Source: Dasypus novemcinctus
Taxonomy: Eukaryota; Chordata; Mammalia; Cingulata; Dasypodidae
Assembly (NCBI RefSeq): GCF_030445035.2
Contig: NC_080699.1
Span: 558,001 to 622,000 of the forward strand
DNA length: 64,000 nt
Direction: 5' to 3'
The notes under the pieces are model-generated. The model saw nothing but the letters and a program-made list of their open reading frames with translations, had not been told where the DNA came from and did no database searches. Below, piece by piece: positions 1-10,866 of this stretch; the first letter of the stretch is position 1, and every line of letters starts with the position of its first letter. The position numbers were made by a program, and so were the translations under genes.

Positions 1-361
1 TTCTCTCCGGGCTCAGCTGCTCTGCTCTCTCCACAGGCAGCTGTGAACTGCCGGGAGAACGGCTTATCTCCTCCCAGGGCCTCTGCCATGACTAAGGGCG
101 CCTTCTCTGTTTACTTCTCAGGCTTCAGCATCAAAACTTTGTCTACTCTCCCTTGTGGTTTCCTCTGTGATTCCCCACACACCAAGGGAGTGGGGACTCA
201 ATGTCCTGCTGACGTGGCCCAATCAAAGCCCTCATCATAACTTAAGAAAAAGTGAAACCTCTGAGTCCAATCCAATATAACATGCCCAGAGGAACAGACC
301 ACTTCACACACATAATCCTATATCTATTTTTGCAATTCATAAACAATATCAAACTGCTACA
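1..361 (-). repeat. LTR-like interspersed repeat, copy 1 (cut by window edge)
   Basis: This stretch aligns by eye with 18722-19267. Both copies share the block around the 'accaaggg' element, the 'cccagaggaacagacca' block and a terminal '...gctaca' on the + strand, so the element would begin TGTAGC on the - strand. In the second copy an AATAAA lies on the - strand, as expected in an LTR. No protein domain is visible. I cannot name the family, and the ORFs here are incidental. Confidence 0.5.
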
Positions 362-1348
362 GCAATGTTTCAAGTTATCTGTGTGTAAGTCCTTTGCACC
401 CTTGGTTGGATTTATTTGTAGTTATTTCATTCTTTAACTTGCTATTGCAAATGGAATTTTTTTCCTGATTTTTTCTTCAGATAGTTCATTATTAGTTTAG
501 AAACACTACTGATATTTGGGTATTGATCCTGTACCCACCACTTTGCTGAATTCACTTACTAGCTACAGGAATTTTGCTGTGGATTTTTTCAGATTTTCTG
601 ATTATAGGATTTGCAGATTTGTCATCTGCAAATAGGGAATGTTTCATGGCTTCCTTTCCAATTTGCTTTTTTTTCTTTTTATTGTCTAAATTTCTCTGGC
701 TAGAACAGTACAGTGTTGAATCACAGTGGTGTCAGTGGGTATCCTAGCCTTGTTCCTAATCACAGAGTCTTTCCATTTTAAGTACGGAATTAGTTGTCCC
801 TTTTTCATGTATTCCCTTTATCATGTTGAGGAAGTTTTTCTATTCCTAATGTTCACCCTTTATTAAGAAGGAATGTTGGATTTTGTCAAATGCCTTTTCT
901 GCATCAACTAAGATGACCATGTGGATTTATCCTTCATTCTCTTAATGTGGTGTATCACATCAGTTGATTTTCTTACGGGGAACCACCCTTACATACCTGG
1001 GATAAATCCCATTAGATCATAATTCTTTTTTTTTCCTTAGGAGATAGTGGGGATTGAACCTGGGACCTTATACATGAGAAGCAGGCACTCAACCCCTGAG
1101 CTACACCTGTTCTCCTTTTAACATGTTGTTGAATTCAGTTTGCTGGTATTTTATTGATGATTTTTGTATATATTCATAAAGGACATTGGTTTGTAATATT
1201 ATTTTCTTGTGGTATTTTTATCTGGCTTTGGCATGAGAATGATTTTGGCTTCATAGAATGAGTTAGGAAGAGTTCCCCCCCTTCATATATTTCCCATGGT
1301 AATGGGGTTTAAATTTAACATTATAAATATATAACAATCATATTTTTA
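362..1348 (-). mobile_element. L1 ORF2 fragment (reverse transcriptase region), antisense
   Basis: Read on the - strand, the sequence resembles the reverse-transcriptase part of mammalian L1 ORF2, with a degenerate 'NYRPIS'-like segment near 1170-1200, but it is full of stops. A short DAS-type SINE lies inside it (about 1034-1116). It is probably the 3' continuation of the L1 whose 5' part is at 1758-3600, separated by the long SINE at 1349-1757. It is a non-functional fossil. Confidence 0.7.
1034..1116 (-). mobile_element. DAS-type SINE monomer
   Basis: The reverse complement gives a tRNA-like head: an A-box-like 'tgtagctcagggg' and a B-box-like 'ggttcaatccc' followed by a short A-rich end. 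The same head recurs at 17041, 39989 and 52817. It sits inside an L1 ORF2 fossil. Confidence 0.75.
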
Positions 1349-1757
1349 AAGATTTATTTATTTCTCTCCTCTTCCCCCGCCCCCACCCTGGTTGTCTGTT
1401 TTCTGTGTCTATTTGCTGCATCTTGTTTTTTTGTCCACTTCTGTTGTTGTCAGTGGCACGGGAATCTGTGTTTCTTTTTGTTGCGTCATTTTGTTGTGTC
1501 AGTTCTCCGTGTGTGCAGCACCACTCCTGGGCAGGCTGCACTTTCTTTCACGCTGGGCAGCTCCCCCTACCGGGCGCACTCCTTGTGCGTGGGGCTCCCC
1601 TACGCGGGGGACACCCCCGTGTGGCATGGCACTCCTTGCGCACATCAGCACTGCACATGGGCCAGCTCCACACGGGTCAAGGAGGCCTGGGGTTTGAACC
1701 ATGGACCTCCCATGTGGTAGACAGACGCCCTAACCAGTGGGCCAAGTCCGCAGCCAT
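1349..1757 (-). mobile_element. Long DAS-type SINE
   Basis: On the - strand the element starts with a tRNA-like head ('cccactggttaggg', 'ggttcaaacccc'), continues through a GC-rich body with the 'cacgcgtagggg' block, and ends in an A-rich tail ('aaataaatctttaaaa'). It is highly similar to the copies at 27488, 28123, 28581 and 38623. I did not find a clear target-site duplication. Confidence 0.85.
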
Positions 1758-3600
1758 ACCATCTTAACTTCAACAGTACTGTTCCTATATCCCTCCATTC
1801 CCACTTTTAAAATATTTGTTGCAAATTATCTTTTGTACATTGTATGTCCAAATCCATAGATTTATCATTACCTTTTATGAATTTGCATTTTAGCACCTGT
1901 AAGAGGTAATAAGTGGATTTACAAACCAAAAAATACAATAGCACAGGCATTTATATTTAACCAAAGGGTTACCTTTACCAGGAGTTTTTCTTTCTTTATG
2001 CTGCTTTGAACCACTGTCAAGGTCCTTTCCTGTCAGTATGAAGAACTCCCTTTAGCACTGCTTGTAGCACATCTAAACCCACCACCATTTTTCCTCCACA
2101 GTTGCTGATGAGAAATCGTCACGTAATTGAACTGGGACTCCCTTCTACATAACATATTGCTTTTCTTGTGAAGCTTTATGAATACTTTCCTTGTTCTTTG
2201 CATTCCACCGTTTGATCAGTCTGGGATGGGGTATATTTTTCTTCTAGTTTATACTGTGCGGTGCTCTCTGGACTTCTTGGACGTGTATATTCATGTCTCT
2301 GCTGAGTTTGGGAAGTTTCCTGTCATTGTTTCTTTGCATATTCTTTCTGCTGCCTCCTCTCTTTCTTCTTCTGGGACTCCCACGATGCATATGTTGGTAC
2401 ACTCAGGGGTGTCCCAGGTTCTCTTAGGCTTCTTTTGTTTCTTATCATTCTTTTCCTTTCTGTTCCTCAGCCTGAGTCCTTCCAATTGACTTGTCTTTGT
2501 GTTCAGTAATTCTTTCTTCTGCCAGTTTCAATCTGCTTTTGAAACCCCCCTGGGAATTTTTCATTCAGTTATTTTAGTCTTCAACTCCAGTAGTTCTGTT
2601 TGGTTCCTTTATAAAATTTGTCTGTTTTGAGATACTTTATCCACTCATTGTATTCCTGATATTATTTTCCTTCATCTCCTTGAGTGTACTGAAGATAATT
2701 TTTTAAGTCTTTTTTTCCCAGTACATCTACAATCTGGCCTTTTTTTTTTTTTGAGGAACTGGGGTCCAGGGATTGAACCGGGGACCTTTCTGCATGTGGG
2801 AAGCTGGCACTCAGCCACTGAGTCACATCGGCTTCCGTGAGTTGATTTTTCCATTTGTTTTGCATGTTGTTTTTTTGGGTTTTTTTTCAGGAGGCACCAG
2901 GAACCAAACCCAGGACCTCCCAGGTGGAAGGCAGGTGCTCAATCTTTTCCCACAGTCTGGTCTTATTCATTGATATTTTCTGGATTTTTTATCTTCTTTC
3001 TTTGGCTGATCATCATTTTCTGTTTGTCTTGTAATCTTTTGTTGCACATTGTAAATGTTAATATTTTAAAATATTAACTCTGGGATTTCCTGAAATATCT
3101 GTTTCTTGAGATGGTGATATGACAGATTTTCTTTGAGAAAAACAAACAAACCTAAGTAAAAATCCGTCTTTCACTGCCTCTGCAAATTGGCTTTGCACTG
3201 GCTTGTCCTCTCTGTTAGAGTTCACCCCCCTATCAGGAAGGTCAGCCCAAGGCAAACCTAAGGTCCCGAGCCTCCCTTTCTTTTCCTGAGCTTGCCTTGC
3301 GAGTGGCCTTTGGAGATCCCCTGCTACGGAGCTGGAATTCCCCTGGTGCTTCCCAGGAGACAGACCTGGCTCTCCCGGGAGTGCGGCTGCTGGGCTAAAG
3401 CAGCAAGCCTTTGCCCGGGCCAGCTTCAGCTGTTTCCTACTCGGCCTTCCTCTCAAGCTGCTTTTGCCTGGACGGCAAATTCTGGGAGGTGGGTCTTTCC
3501 CAGCTGGGACTAGGTCAGAGACCCTCACTGTCCTGGGGCGAGAGAGAGGGCCCCCGAAGGGCCAGAAGATTCTTCCATGACTCCTCCCCGCCCACACCGT
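1758..3600 (-). mobile_element. L1M/HAL1-like element: 5'UTR and ORF1, antisense
   Basis: On the - strand this runs from a GC-rich 5'UTR (about 3600-3060), through a decayed ORF1 with the L1 ORF1p-like 'VGVPEEEREEAAE' segment (within 2291-2485), to an ORF1-ORF2 spacer (2200-1758). The 5'UTR and ORF1 align with 12725-13840 on the + strand. A dimeric SINE interrupts it at 2738-2955. The layout fits an ancient L1M. A half-L1 (HAL1) is the alternative, because ORF2 is only found beyond the next SINE. Confidence 0.65.
2738..2955 (-). mobile_element. DAS-type SINE dimer
   Basis: Two tRNA-like units lie in tandem on the - strand, each with a 'gggaggtcc...ggttc' B-box-like block, separated by an A-rich linker (a T-rich run near 2865-2890 on the + strand). 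The same dimer layout recurs at 5982, 32100 and 54838. The element sits inside an L1 fossil. Confidence 0.75.
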
Positions 3601-3660
3601 GCTTTCTTTACTCAGCCCCTGCCCAGCTAATGCAGCACTTCAGCTGTCGAGGAAGCTTAC

Positions 3661-3925
3661 TGTCTTTATTTATTTATTTTAAATTTAATTTTTAAAAAAT
3701 TATCTTGTTTTAAAATTAATAGATAATACAAAATGTTATACTTTAAAAAACATGAGGTTCCCATATACCTCACTTCCCACCCCCACCCTATCACTTTTTT
3801 AATTGTATTTTTTTGAAGATACATAGATCACAAAAAATGTTACATTAAAAAATATGAGGTTCCCATATACCCCACACCCCCTGACACCCCACTCCTCCCA
3901 CACCAACCTCTTTCATCATCCTCTG
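3661..3925 (-). repeat. Two tandem L1-type 3' ends
   Basis: Two successive units share 'atgaggttcccatatacc' (near 3752 and 3855), each preceded by a T/A-rich run. Read on the - strand each ends in 'tatatgggaacctcat' plus an A-rich tail. Single related copies are at 4290-4515 (-), 12380-12545 (+) and the start of 55340-56770 (-). Confidence 0.55.
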
Positions 3926-3974
3926 CTGCCTTTATTTTTCTCTGCTGCCTCTTCTGGGGTGAGTGGGAACAGTG

Positions 3975-4260
3975 GCGGCACTCATTCAAGGCCAAAGCGA
4001 TCCAAGGCAGCTAATTGGAGCAGTGATTAGTGATCGATACTCACCATTTGGAAATGGATGGTGTCAATGACAGCATAACATTATAAAAGTAATTAATGCC
4101 ATTGAATTGTATTTACAGATTGTTAAAATGGCAAATTGTACGTGGCATATATATACACATACATATATATATATAACCACAATAAAAAACTGATGGGAAA
4201 GATTCTATGTTTATCTATATGATAATGTGCACAATAAAAACAAGACAAAACAAAAACCAG
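3975..4260 (+). repeat. L1 3'UTR-like remnant
   Basis: The stretch has the phrases seen in other L1 3' ends of this window ('gaaatggatggtgtcaatgac', 'attgaattgtat'), then a (TA)n-rich run near 4145-4178 and an AATAAA near 4180. It is a non-coding remnant. Confidence 0.45.
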
Positions 4261-4289
4261 TATAGTAGGATCCTGGCTACAAATGGTTA

Positions 4290-4515
4290 AAAGTGCTTTT
4301 TTTTTGTCTTTATTTTTTTAATATTACATTCAAAAAATATAAGGTCCCCATATACCCCCCACCTCCTTTGCCCCACCCCTGGCCCCATAACAATAATCTC
4401 CTCCATCATCATGAGACATTCACTGCATTTGGTGAATACATCTCAGAGCCCCGCGGCACCTCATGGCCAATGGTCCACACCATAGCTCACACCACCACAC
4501 TCTACCAAAAGTGCT
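4290..4515 (-). repeat. L1-type 3' end fragment
   Basis: It shares the 'ataaggtccccatataccc' block with the units at 3661-3925, then a different interior ('catcatgagacattcactgc') that also occurs inverted at 12395-12430. Read on the - strand it terminates in an A-rich run. Confidence 0.5.
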
Positions 4516-4869
4516 TTAACTAGGTAAGATTTAGAGGTAGTTTTTGCTTTCTTCTTCCTGCTACTTGTATTGACTTTATATTTTATTTATTTTACAAAAT
4601 ATACATATGATTAAAGATATTTACCTAGTACAGTAAGAGCGTAAGACATAGTGTCCCTCCCTGAAGCCATTTTAGAGGCTCTGAATGGAAATTATCGTTT
4701 AATTTTAATTGCAGGCTGCTTCACAGTGCCCCTCCCCATCTGTCCCTCCCACACACATCCACTCAAATCCCAACTCTGACTTATTAGCTGTTTGCTTTTG
4801 AGCAATGTATTTAACCATAATAAACCTTTTCCTTCATTTGTAAAATAATGTTTTAGAAAGCTTGCTTTG
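4516..4869. other. Intergenic, nothing recognised
   Basis: AT-rich single-copy-looking DNA. I see no open frame with domain content, no splice-site pattern and no clear repeat. Confidence 0.5.
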
Positions 4870-5345
4870 GTTGAGTCAGAAGCTAGAATTCAGGTAGCAG
4901 GGGCTGGAGGCAGGGGTAGGGACTGGGGAGTTAATGCTTAATTGGTACAGAATTTCTGCTTGGGATGGAAAGGTTTTGGTAATGGACAATGGTGATGGCG
5001 GCACAACACTGTGGAAGTAATTAACAGCACTGAATTATGTATTTGGCTTTTTAAAATTCTAATTATATGTTTTTTTAAATTATATTCTAATGTGGTTAAA
5101 AGGGAAAATTTTAGGTTGTATATATGTTAGTAAAATAAAAATAAAAAACCATAAGCCTGAACAACACAGGGAACTCTAATGTAAACTATGGGCTTTAGTT
5201 AGTACAATTACAATGTTCCTTCATTGCCTGTAACAGGTGCCGTGCTGGTGCAGGGTGGGAATGAGGGTGGGGGGTGGGGATCGTTATTTTCGTCACGATT
5301 TCCCGTGAACGTCCAACTCTTCTAATTAAAGTGTGTATAGAGCTC
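4870..5345 (+). mobile_element. L1 3'UTR remnant
   Basis: It aligns by eye with 17131-18180 (outside the nested SINE): 'ggatggaaaggttttgg', 'actgaatta', 'ttttaggttg', 'gggaactctaatgtaaactatgg'. It carries a GT-rich stretch near 5260-5285. No ORF is preserved. Confidence 0.6.
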
Positions 5346-5930
5346 CACCACCTTAGAAGTCACGTGGGGGCCTGAGTGCGAGGCCCGCGCTTGGAGGACA
5401 CAGTGGACCTGCCGTCGTGCACAGCAGGGAGCTTCCTTCGCTTCCCACGATTTCTCGATTTCTCTTCTTTTGTCCAACGCAGGGAGATTTGTGAGAGTAA
5501 GAAGAAACCCCCACCCTTCTCAGTTGCCAGCAAATATTTCAAAATTTGGCTAGTTTGCCCTCTGGTGACAGATAATGATTCCCACGCTTTTCCTCAACTG
5601 GAGCTGGACCAGAAGAGGCCCATCGAGGGCACTGCCTGGGGCGGGCCGCCCGTGAAGGCAGGAAGAGGGCCTGCCCCCAGGCCCCAGGCCCTTCCTAAGT
5701 GCACACCTGTACCTCAAGTGACTGACCGGGACGCCGTCAGCTTGGACTAAGCCATTCGGCGGGGGGCGCGTGGAGTAGATGAGTTCTACAGCGGGCCAGG
5801 AAACGAGTCCAGGCCCCGTGTCTCACTGGGGACCCCTGGCTATCCCAAGGCTGAAGAGCAGAGAGCACCAGTCCCCAAAGTGCCTCCTCTGCTTCCTAAA
5901 AAGCCACAGTAGTCTCCAGAGCAGGGCTTC
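5346..5930. other. GC-rich intergenic DNA, no gene recognised
   Basis: A 124-codon open frame exists on the + strand (5376-5750), but it has no recognisable domain or splice structure and is compositionally biased. I do not call it a gene. Confidence 0.4.
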
Positions 5931-6370
5931 TTAACAAGGGATGTGTGCGCTTGATTTGAAATGCAAAAAACATTATTCTTGGGAACGGATATGGCTCTAG
6001 CAGTTGAGCGCCTGCTTCCCACATGGGAGGTCCCAGTTCAGTCCCCTGTGCCTCCTAAAAACAAAACGAAAAACACAAACAAGCAAATAAATGAAAAAAT
6101 CAACTCAGGGGAGCTGATGTGGCTCAGTGGTTGAGCAGGGATTTCCCACATCCGAGGTCCAGGGTTCATTCCCCAGCCCCAGTACCCAAACAAATAAACA
6201 AACACACACACACACACACACATTATTCTTGTGGGGATGTGTTGGTGCAGGCGGGATATATTTATTAAATGATACACAGTATAGTGTGGGCCTGGTAAGG
6301 GTCCATGGTTTTCACCTGACTGGCAAACTGGTCCTGGAAAAGAAAGGTTACGAACCCCTGCTCTAGAGCA
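5931..6370 (+). repeat. Medium-reiterated repeat split by a SINE
   Basis: The segments 5931-5981 and 6221-6370 join to match 16445-16580 ('ttcttaacaagg', 'attattcttgtgg', 'gttggtgcag', 'atatattta', 'agtgtgg'). The element looks like a non-autonomous DNA transposon remnant, but I cannot name the family. A SINE splits it, with an exact duplication of 'cattattcttg'. Confidence 0.6.
5982..6220 (+). mobile_element. DAS-type SINE dimer with target-site duplication
   Basis: Two tRNA-like monomers (about 5982-6060 and 6112-6180) are separated by an A-rich linker and end in (CA)n. The 11-bp direct repeat 'cattattcttg' lies at 5971-5981 and 6221-6231, which proves insertion into the older repeat. Confidence 0.88.
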
Positions 6371-6449
6371 ACACCTCAAAACAGAAGAGGAAGTAAAGAA
6401 ACTGAAACAGGTGTTAAAGGAAGAGAATGTTAGTATGCCTCTGTGCCGG

Positions 6450-6610
6450 CAGGAAGGGCCTTGGATTTGGGTTCAGAAGGCCAGGGAGTGAGCCAGCTGT
6501 GGTCACTGCTAACGCCGGGCAAGCTGTGGAGCCATCCTGAGGACGCACGTTCTCGCCTGGAGAGTGGATGGTGACGCTGCTGCTCTCAGCGGAGAGCCTG
6601 GTAGCCACAG
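6450..6610 (+). repeat. MIR-like SINE remnant
   Basis: The order of phrases follows the MIR consensus as I know it ('ggatttgggttcagaaggcc', 'gggcaagctgtggagcc'), with heavy divergence. Confidence 0.4.
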
Positions 6611-7195
6611 ACCATTTAAGGGTTTGCTTGCTTAGGTCTCTTAGAAGGGCGTATTGTGACTAGCGTTGAAGGGGTAAGAGAAGCAAGTGCTGAAAAGGGA
6701 ATCCCTCCTCCATCTGGGCCCGGGGGCTTGACGAGGTGGAGATGACCCTGGGGCTTCCTAGTGGGAGCTGAGACAGCAGGACAGCAGCTCCCCGCCGGAG
6801 GCTCCAGGGCGGAGTCAATAGTGACATTTCGGAGCCAGGGTGGGGAGAGAGAATGGGAACAGGGAAGGCAGGCCACAGGGCGTCAGGGACTCAGCTCACG
6901 GAACGCAGACGGGGGTGCGCTCGCAGGCGGCGCCCCTGGAGGAAAGGTCTAGAGGGGCCTGGGAGGGACGCGGCCCGCTGGCCGGTGCTCTGGAGCTCCG
7001 GAAAAGGCGGCTCTGCGGTGGGGTGCTGGGTGGCACCTGGCAGACACGGTAGGACCAGGTTAGTGCTACTTGGGAACAAGTCAAGGAGAAGTGGCACACA
7101 GGGAGAACCTGGCAGGCAACATCTGATGACAGCAGGCACAGTAACAGTCCCCCACTAGACAAGGGCAAAGCCCTTTGAAGCTAGACCAAATTATT
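6611..7195. other. GC-rich intergenic DNA
   Basis: Several overlapping open frames occur on both strands, as expected from high GC content. None has a recognisable motif, start context or splice structure. Confidence 0.4.
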
Positions 7196-7640
7196 ATAAT
7201 AAAGCAGAGACCTGCAAATGGTCTAATTCCCAATATTCATGAGTGCGTAATTCTTTCATTGGCTCGTCAGATATTTACTGAGGGCTACCCATGTGTAAAA
7301 CACCATGCTCTACCTAGCATCTAAGAAAAATCACCTTCAAGGTGTTTGCAGCCTACCAGAGGATGTAGCACAGCTATGAATATAAAGCAAGGTAGAAGGT
7401 GCCCTTAACGTTGAAAGAGGAAGTTCAGGATATGGACTAGAGGAGAAACACAGAAAGCACAGAATATTGCTCACATAAATACTCAGTAAATGTTTGATTG
7501 GGTGGTATGGAATACAGCGGAATGAACAGAGGAATGGAAAGAGTGTGGCCTCGAAAGTCAAATGTCTGGGTAAAAAACCTGGCTATGTCACTTGAGCCAT
7601 GGAATCCTGGGCAATTTAGGGGCTCAATGAAGTGGTAGAC
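7196..7640 (+). repeat. L2/MIR-like remnants
   Basis: 'tttactgagggctacccatgtg' followed by 'caccatgctctac' follows the 3' end of LINE-2. Further right, 'ctggctatgtcacttgagcc...ctgggcaatttaggggctc' follows MIR. Both are strongly diverged. Confidence 0.45.
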
Positions 7641-8289
7641 ATTAGAATTTTTAAGACTTCATTAGCCTTGAAAGACGGATAGGCTTTGGATGTGTGGGAA
7701 CGCAGGAAGGCGTTCTTATCTCAGTACTCACTAAGCACGTGGCTGGAGAGTCCAGTCAGCTTGACCCATCTGTCAGGAAGCTCACGGCGCAGGCGAGCAG
7801 CAGCGCAGGGGGCGTGCCAGAGCAGGAAAGCAACCCTTGGGGCCGCCCAGCATCAGTTCACGTTAAACAAGGAGCAAGATTTTATTCTGTGAAGTACTGA
7901 GTTGGGAGCATGTGAAAAAATGGAGCTGTCTCACATCCTTCACAATCCTTGCATAGGCATCGAGAGAAAGGAATGCTTGGGACAGAACTGAAGGTCAAAT
8001 ACCGTGGTCAGGGGAGGGAGGCAAAGGGTCCTCGCAAACCCGCAGGGAGGCGCAGACAGCCCCAGGCAGGGAGTCTGTGCAGGGCAGTGCGTGGAGGCAC
8101 AGCTCAGAGGGAGGAAGCTAAGGACGACACATCCTGCAGGATGGCTGTGCACCGCGGCAGGTGGACAGGCCCTGGGAACTGTAGTCGAGAAATAGGAGAC
8201 TGGCACCGAGGCTGCCCATCAGAAGACTGCAGTTAGGAGACACCACTCGGTCCCTGAGCCCAGACCGGGCGACGTGGAGAAGCACTGTC
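7641..8289. other. Intergenic, nothing recognised
   Basis: Moderately GC-rich. Short open frames lack domain content, and I cannot assign a repeat. Confidence 0.4.
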
Positions 8290-8475
8290 CTGCGCATCGA
8301 CATTGGATTAAGAAGTCCTGAGTTTGAAGTACAGGCCCTGACTCCCCGCTGTTGCCCTCCAGCCTCCACCTTCTCTGTAAAGAGGTGGCTAGTTGCACCT
8401 TCTGCACAGGGTCGTTGTCAGTTGAGATGAAATATAAAGCGCCCAGCTCAGGGCATGGGACATGAAGGGCTTGAT
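8290..8475 (+). repeat. MIR SINE
   Basis: It ends with the MIR-type 3' half: 'gagatgaaatataaagcgcccagctcagggcatgg' is a diverged version of the consensus, followed by 'cttgataaatattaactgttgttatt'. Confidence 0.7.
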
Positions 8476-9184
8476 AAATATTAACTGTTGTTATTTTTCA
8501 GGAATGTTGATGATTCAAAGATGATTCAGTGGTGCCCGCACTCTGAAACCTTCGTCAGCCTGCCTTTTGCTCCTCTCCTCTTCCTTCCATGGGACCCCAT
8601 GCGTACTCTCAGCTCCCATCATCACCGCCCATTTGCTCACCCACCCTTCCCACTAGCCATGAGCACCTGAGAAAAGATTTTGTGCCTTGTATCTCTTCAT
8701 CCTGTCTAGAAGAGAGCTTGGAAATAGCAGATGCTCATTATATGCTGAATTACTTCATTTAAGCAGAGAGAAAAATAATCCCATTAAATAATCAATAAAA
8801 GTAGTTAACCTGCGTGAGACTGGCTCAAAGGGCAGCATTCCACAGGCAGGAGGAAACTATGGGAGACTTCACGGAGGAGCTGGACCGAAGTAGACCCCAA
8901 AGACTCACACAGGTGAGCCGCAGCAGCCACGCGAGGGTGGACACTTAGCAGCCTTGCCGTGTGCCAGGCCTGGACCTCAGGCTGTCCACAGTCACTCTCA
9001 TCTTCCCGGCAGCCCGTGAGCATCCTGCAGACTCCACGCAGAAGCCGCAGCACCTGCGACCAATGCCATGCGCAACCACCCGGGGCAGGAGCGTAGCATG
9101 CTGGGGCCGAGGCCCTGCAAGGGCAGCTAGATGGGCTCTTGAATTAAGGCTGGATGGCCAAGAGCACCACAATAAGAACGCTGG
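8476..9184. other. Intergenic, nothing recognised
   Basis: No supported exon or repeat. Short ORFs on both strands have no recognisable content. Confidence 0.4.
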
Positions 9185-9330
9185 TATAATAACTGGTTTA
9201 CAAAGTGCTGTGACTCACTCATTGTCCTGTGAGATAGGTATGATGGGTATTATTTTTCCTATTTTACAAATAAACAGGCTAAAAGTTATTGTGGCAGATT
9301 TGAACCCTGAGCTCTGCCCTTTTTAGTGCC
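9185..9330 (+). repeat. MIR-like remnant
   Basis: The segment 'gataggtatgatgggtatta...cctattttacaaataaacaggctaaaa' followed by 'tttgaaccctgagctctg' follows the central and 3' part of MIR. Confidence 0.6.
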
Positions 9331-9888
9331 ATATTATAGTGGATCTGGGAAGCTATTAGAAGACACTTGGAGTCGATGTGTTACGTAAAAGAGGACCATC
9401 CTTGCTCTTGGGCATGGCAGACGCTTAGAGAAGGCGCGTGTGCCTGAAAGCCTGCCCCGTACCAACACCGTCTGGAACACTGAGGAAGACAAAAAAATTC
9501 AAGGGTGTAGAGATTGGAGCAAGCACAGGTTTTTTCCATCTGCTGTGCTTGACAGTGTTCTAGAAGCGCAGGATTCTCCTCAATCTGCCTGGCTCACCAA
9601 ACTGAAATCATTCAAATCAATATTTATGTCAAGACACTGTTCCCTTCGAAACCGGAATGTGGTACATCTCCACCTGGCTTCTTCCAAGTGTGAAGGTTTG
9701 TAGCTGGAGTGCCCGTTTCTGGGAAATCAAAGAGTGTTTACCTGTGCGTTCGATCAAGGCACAGTGGGATGCAACCACTGCCTGCCCCATGGCCATTTCC
9801 ACCTTCTTGCGGCTAACGGAAACCCAGTTTTGTTCACAGTGGCAATCAGCCAAATCCTAGGGACTGAAACATAATTGCTCTAAACTGT
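9331..9888. other. Intergenic, nothing recognised
   Basis: Two opposing ORFs of 67-87 codons overlap here, without domain content. I see no named repeat. Confidence 0.4.
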
Positions 9889-10014
9889 CGGTTCTCAGTC
9901 CTGGCTGTACATAGAACACTGGGTTTTTACACCCACCTCTCTTGGCCCCCTGTGACACGCGATGGCCCTGGGCTTGGCCACAGGCATCACTAGTTTTTCA
10001 AAGCTCGCGGGTGA
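9889..10014 (+). repeat. MER5-like DNA transposon remnant
   Basis: 'cggttctcagtcctggctgtacatagaa' resembles the start of MER5-type (hAT-Charlie) elements. The rest is degraded. Confidence 0.45.
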
Positions 10015-10372
10015 GGTAGACTGAACTACACCCCGATTTAGACATGTTCTCAGTCCTCACCCACACTCCTGTGGGTGTGAACTCCGTGCAAACGGGACCC
10101 CTTGAAGGTGTGATTTAGTGACGAGGGTGGGCCTTCACGCAGACTGCTGGAGGCTGAGAAGGGAGGACGACGCTACATGGGAGGGGAATGCCCAGGAACC
10201 CCAGGCGGGACAACGGCCTGCAGACAGCGTGGTCTCTGGGGAGAAAGACTTGCTGGTATCTTGATTTTGGACTTCTTTTAGCCTCAGAACAGTGAGCTAA
10301 CCGATACCTGGTGTTTAAGCCAAAACCAGTTTATGGTATTGGTGATAGCAGCTCAGGCAAACTAAGATACCA
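10015..10372 (+). repeat. LTR-like ancient repeat
   Basis: The start ('gaactacaccccgatttagacatg'), the middle ('cctgtgggtgtgaactccgtgcaaa') and the end ('tgtttaagccaaaaccag...gcaaactaagata') have the order of a widespread eutherian LTR-like repeat. Family not assigned. Confidence 0.4.
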
Positions 10373-10439
10373 GTTATTCTAAAGTGCAGCTATGGATGAC
10401 AAGCACTAGTCTAAACCAGTTATGATAATCCTATTCCTT

Positions 10440-10866
10440 TTTGCCACAAACCTGATTAACAGCATCTCTTTCAGCTAGGGGTGTCTGAGTGGCCCAGTTC
10501 AGGGCAATGAGACTTATGGAAAAGTCTGTGGAGTACATCTGCAAAACGTTCTGGTTTCCTGCTAAAAGGGACAAGCAAGATCAGTGCTGTTTTTTTCTTC
10601 TTCTTCATCACTGTACATGGCTGAGATGGCTGGAGCTACAGTGGCCTTCTTGAAACCACGAAGCGACAAGCATGAGGGCTGTAAGTCCACATTCTATGTA
10701 TGTGGGCATGGAAGAAAATCTGGATCTTTGATGACACTGTTGAGCCAGCAAATTCAATCTCCAGGCTTCTTGTTTAGTGAGAAAATAAACCTCTATTTTA
10801 TTGTTTCGGTTAGAGCTTTTATTCTTGTAGCCAAAGGCATTTCCACCAATACAATGGCAAGCTAGC
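10440..10866 (+). repeat. LTR-like ancient repeat with poly(A) signal
   Basis: It ends 'gagaaaataaacctctattttattg' (AATAAA near 10784), then 'gtagccaaaggcatttccacc', a terminal pattern typical of old eutherian LTR-like repeats. The opposing ORFs inside it (10584-10865 + and 10608-10868 -) are not genes. Confidence 0.4.

Noticed and set aside
5376-5750. 124-codon + strand ORF
   Set aside because: Longest frame in its region, but proline-rich without known motif and with no promoter, splice or conservation evidence.
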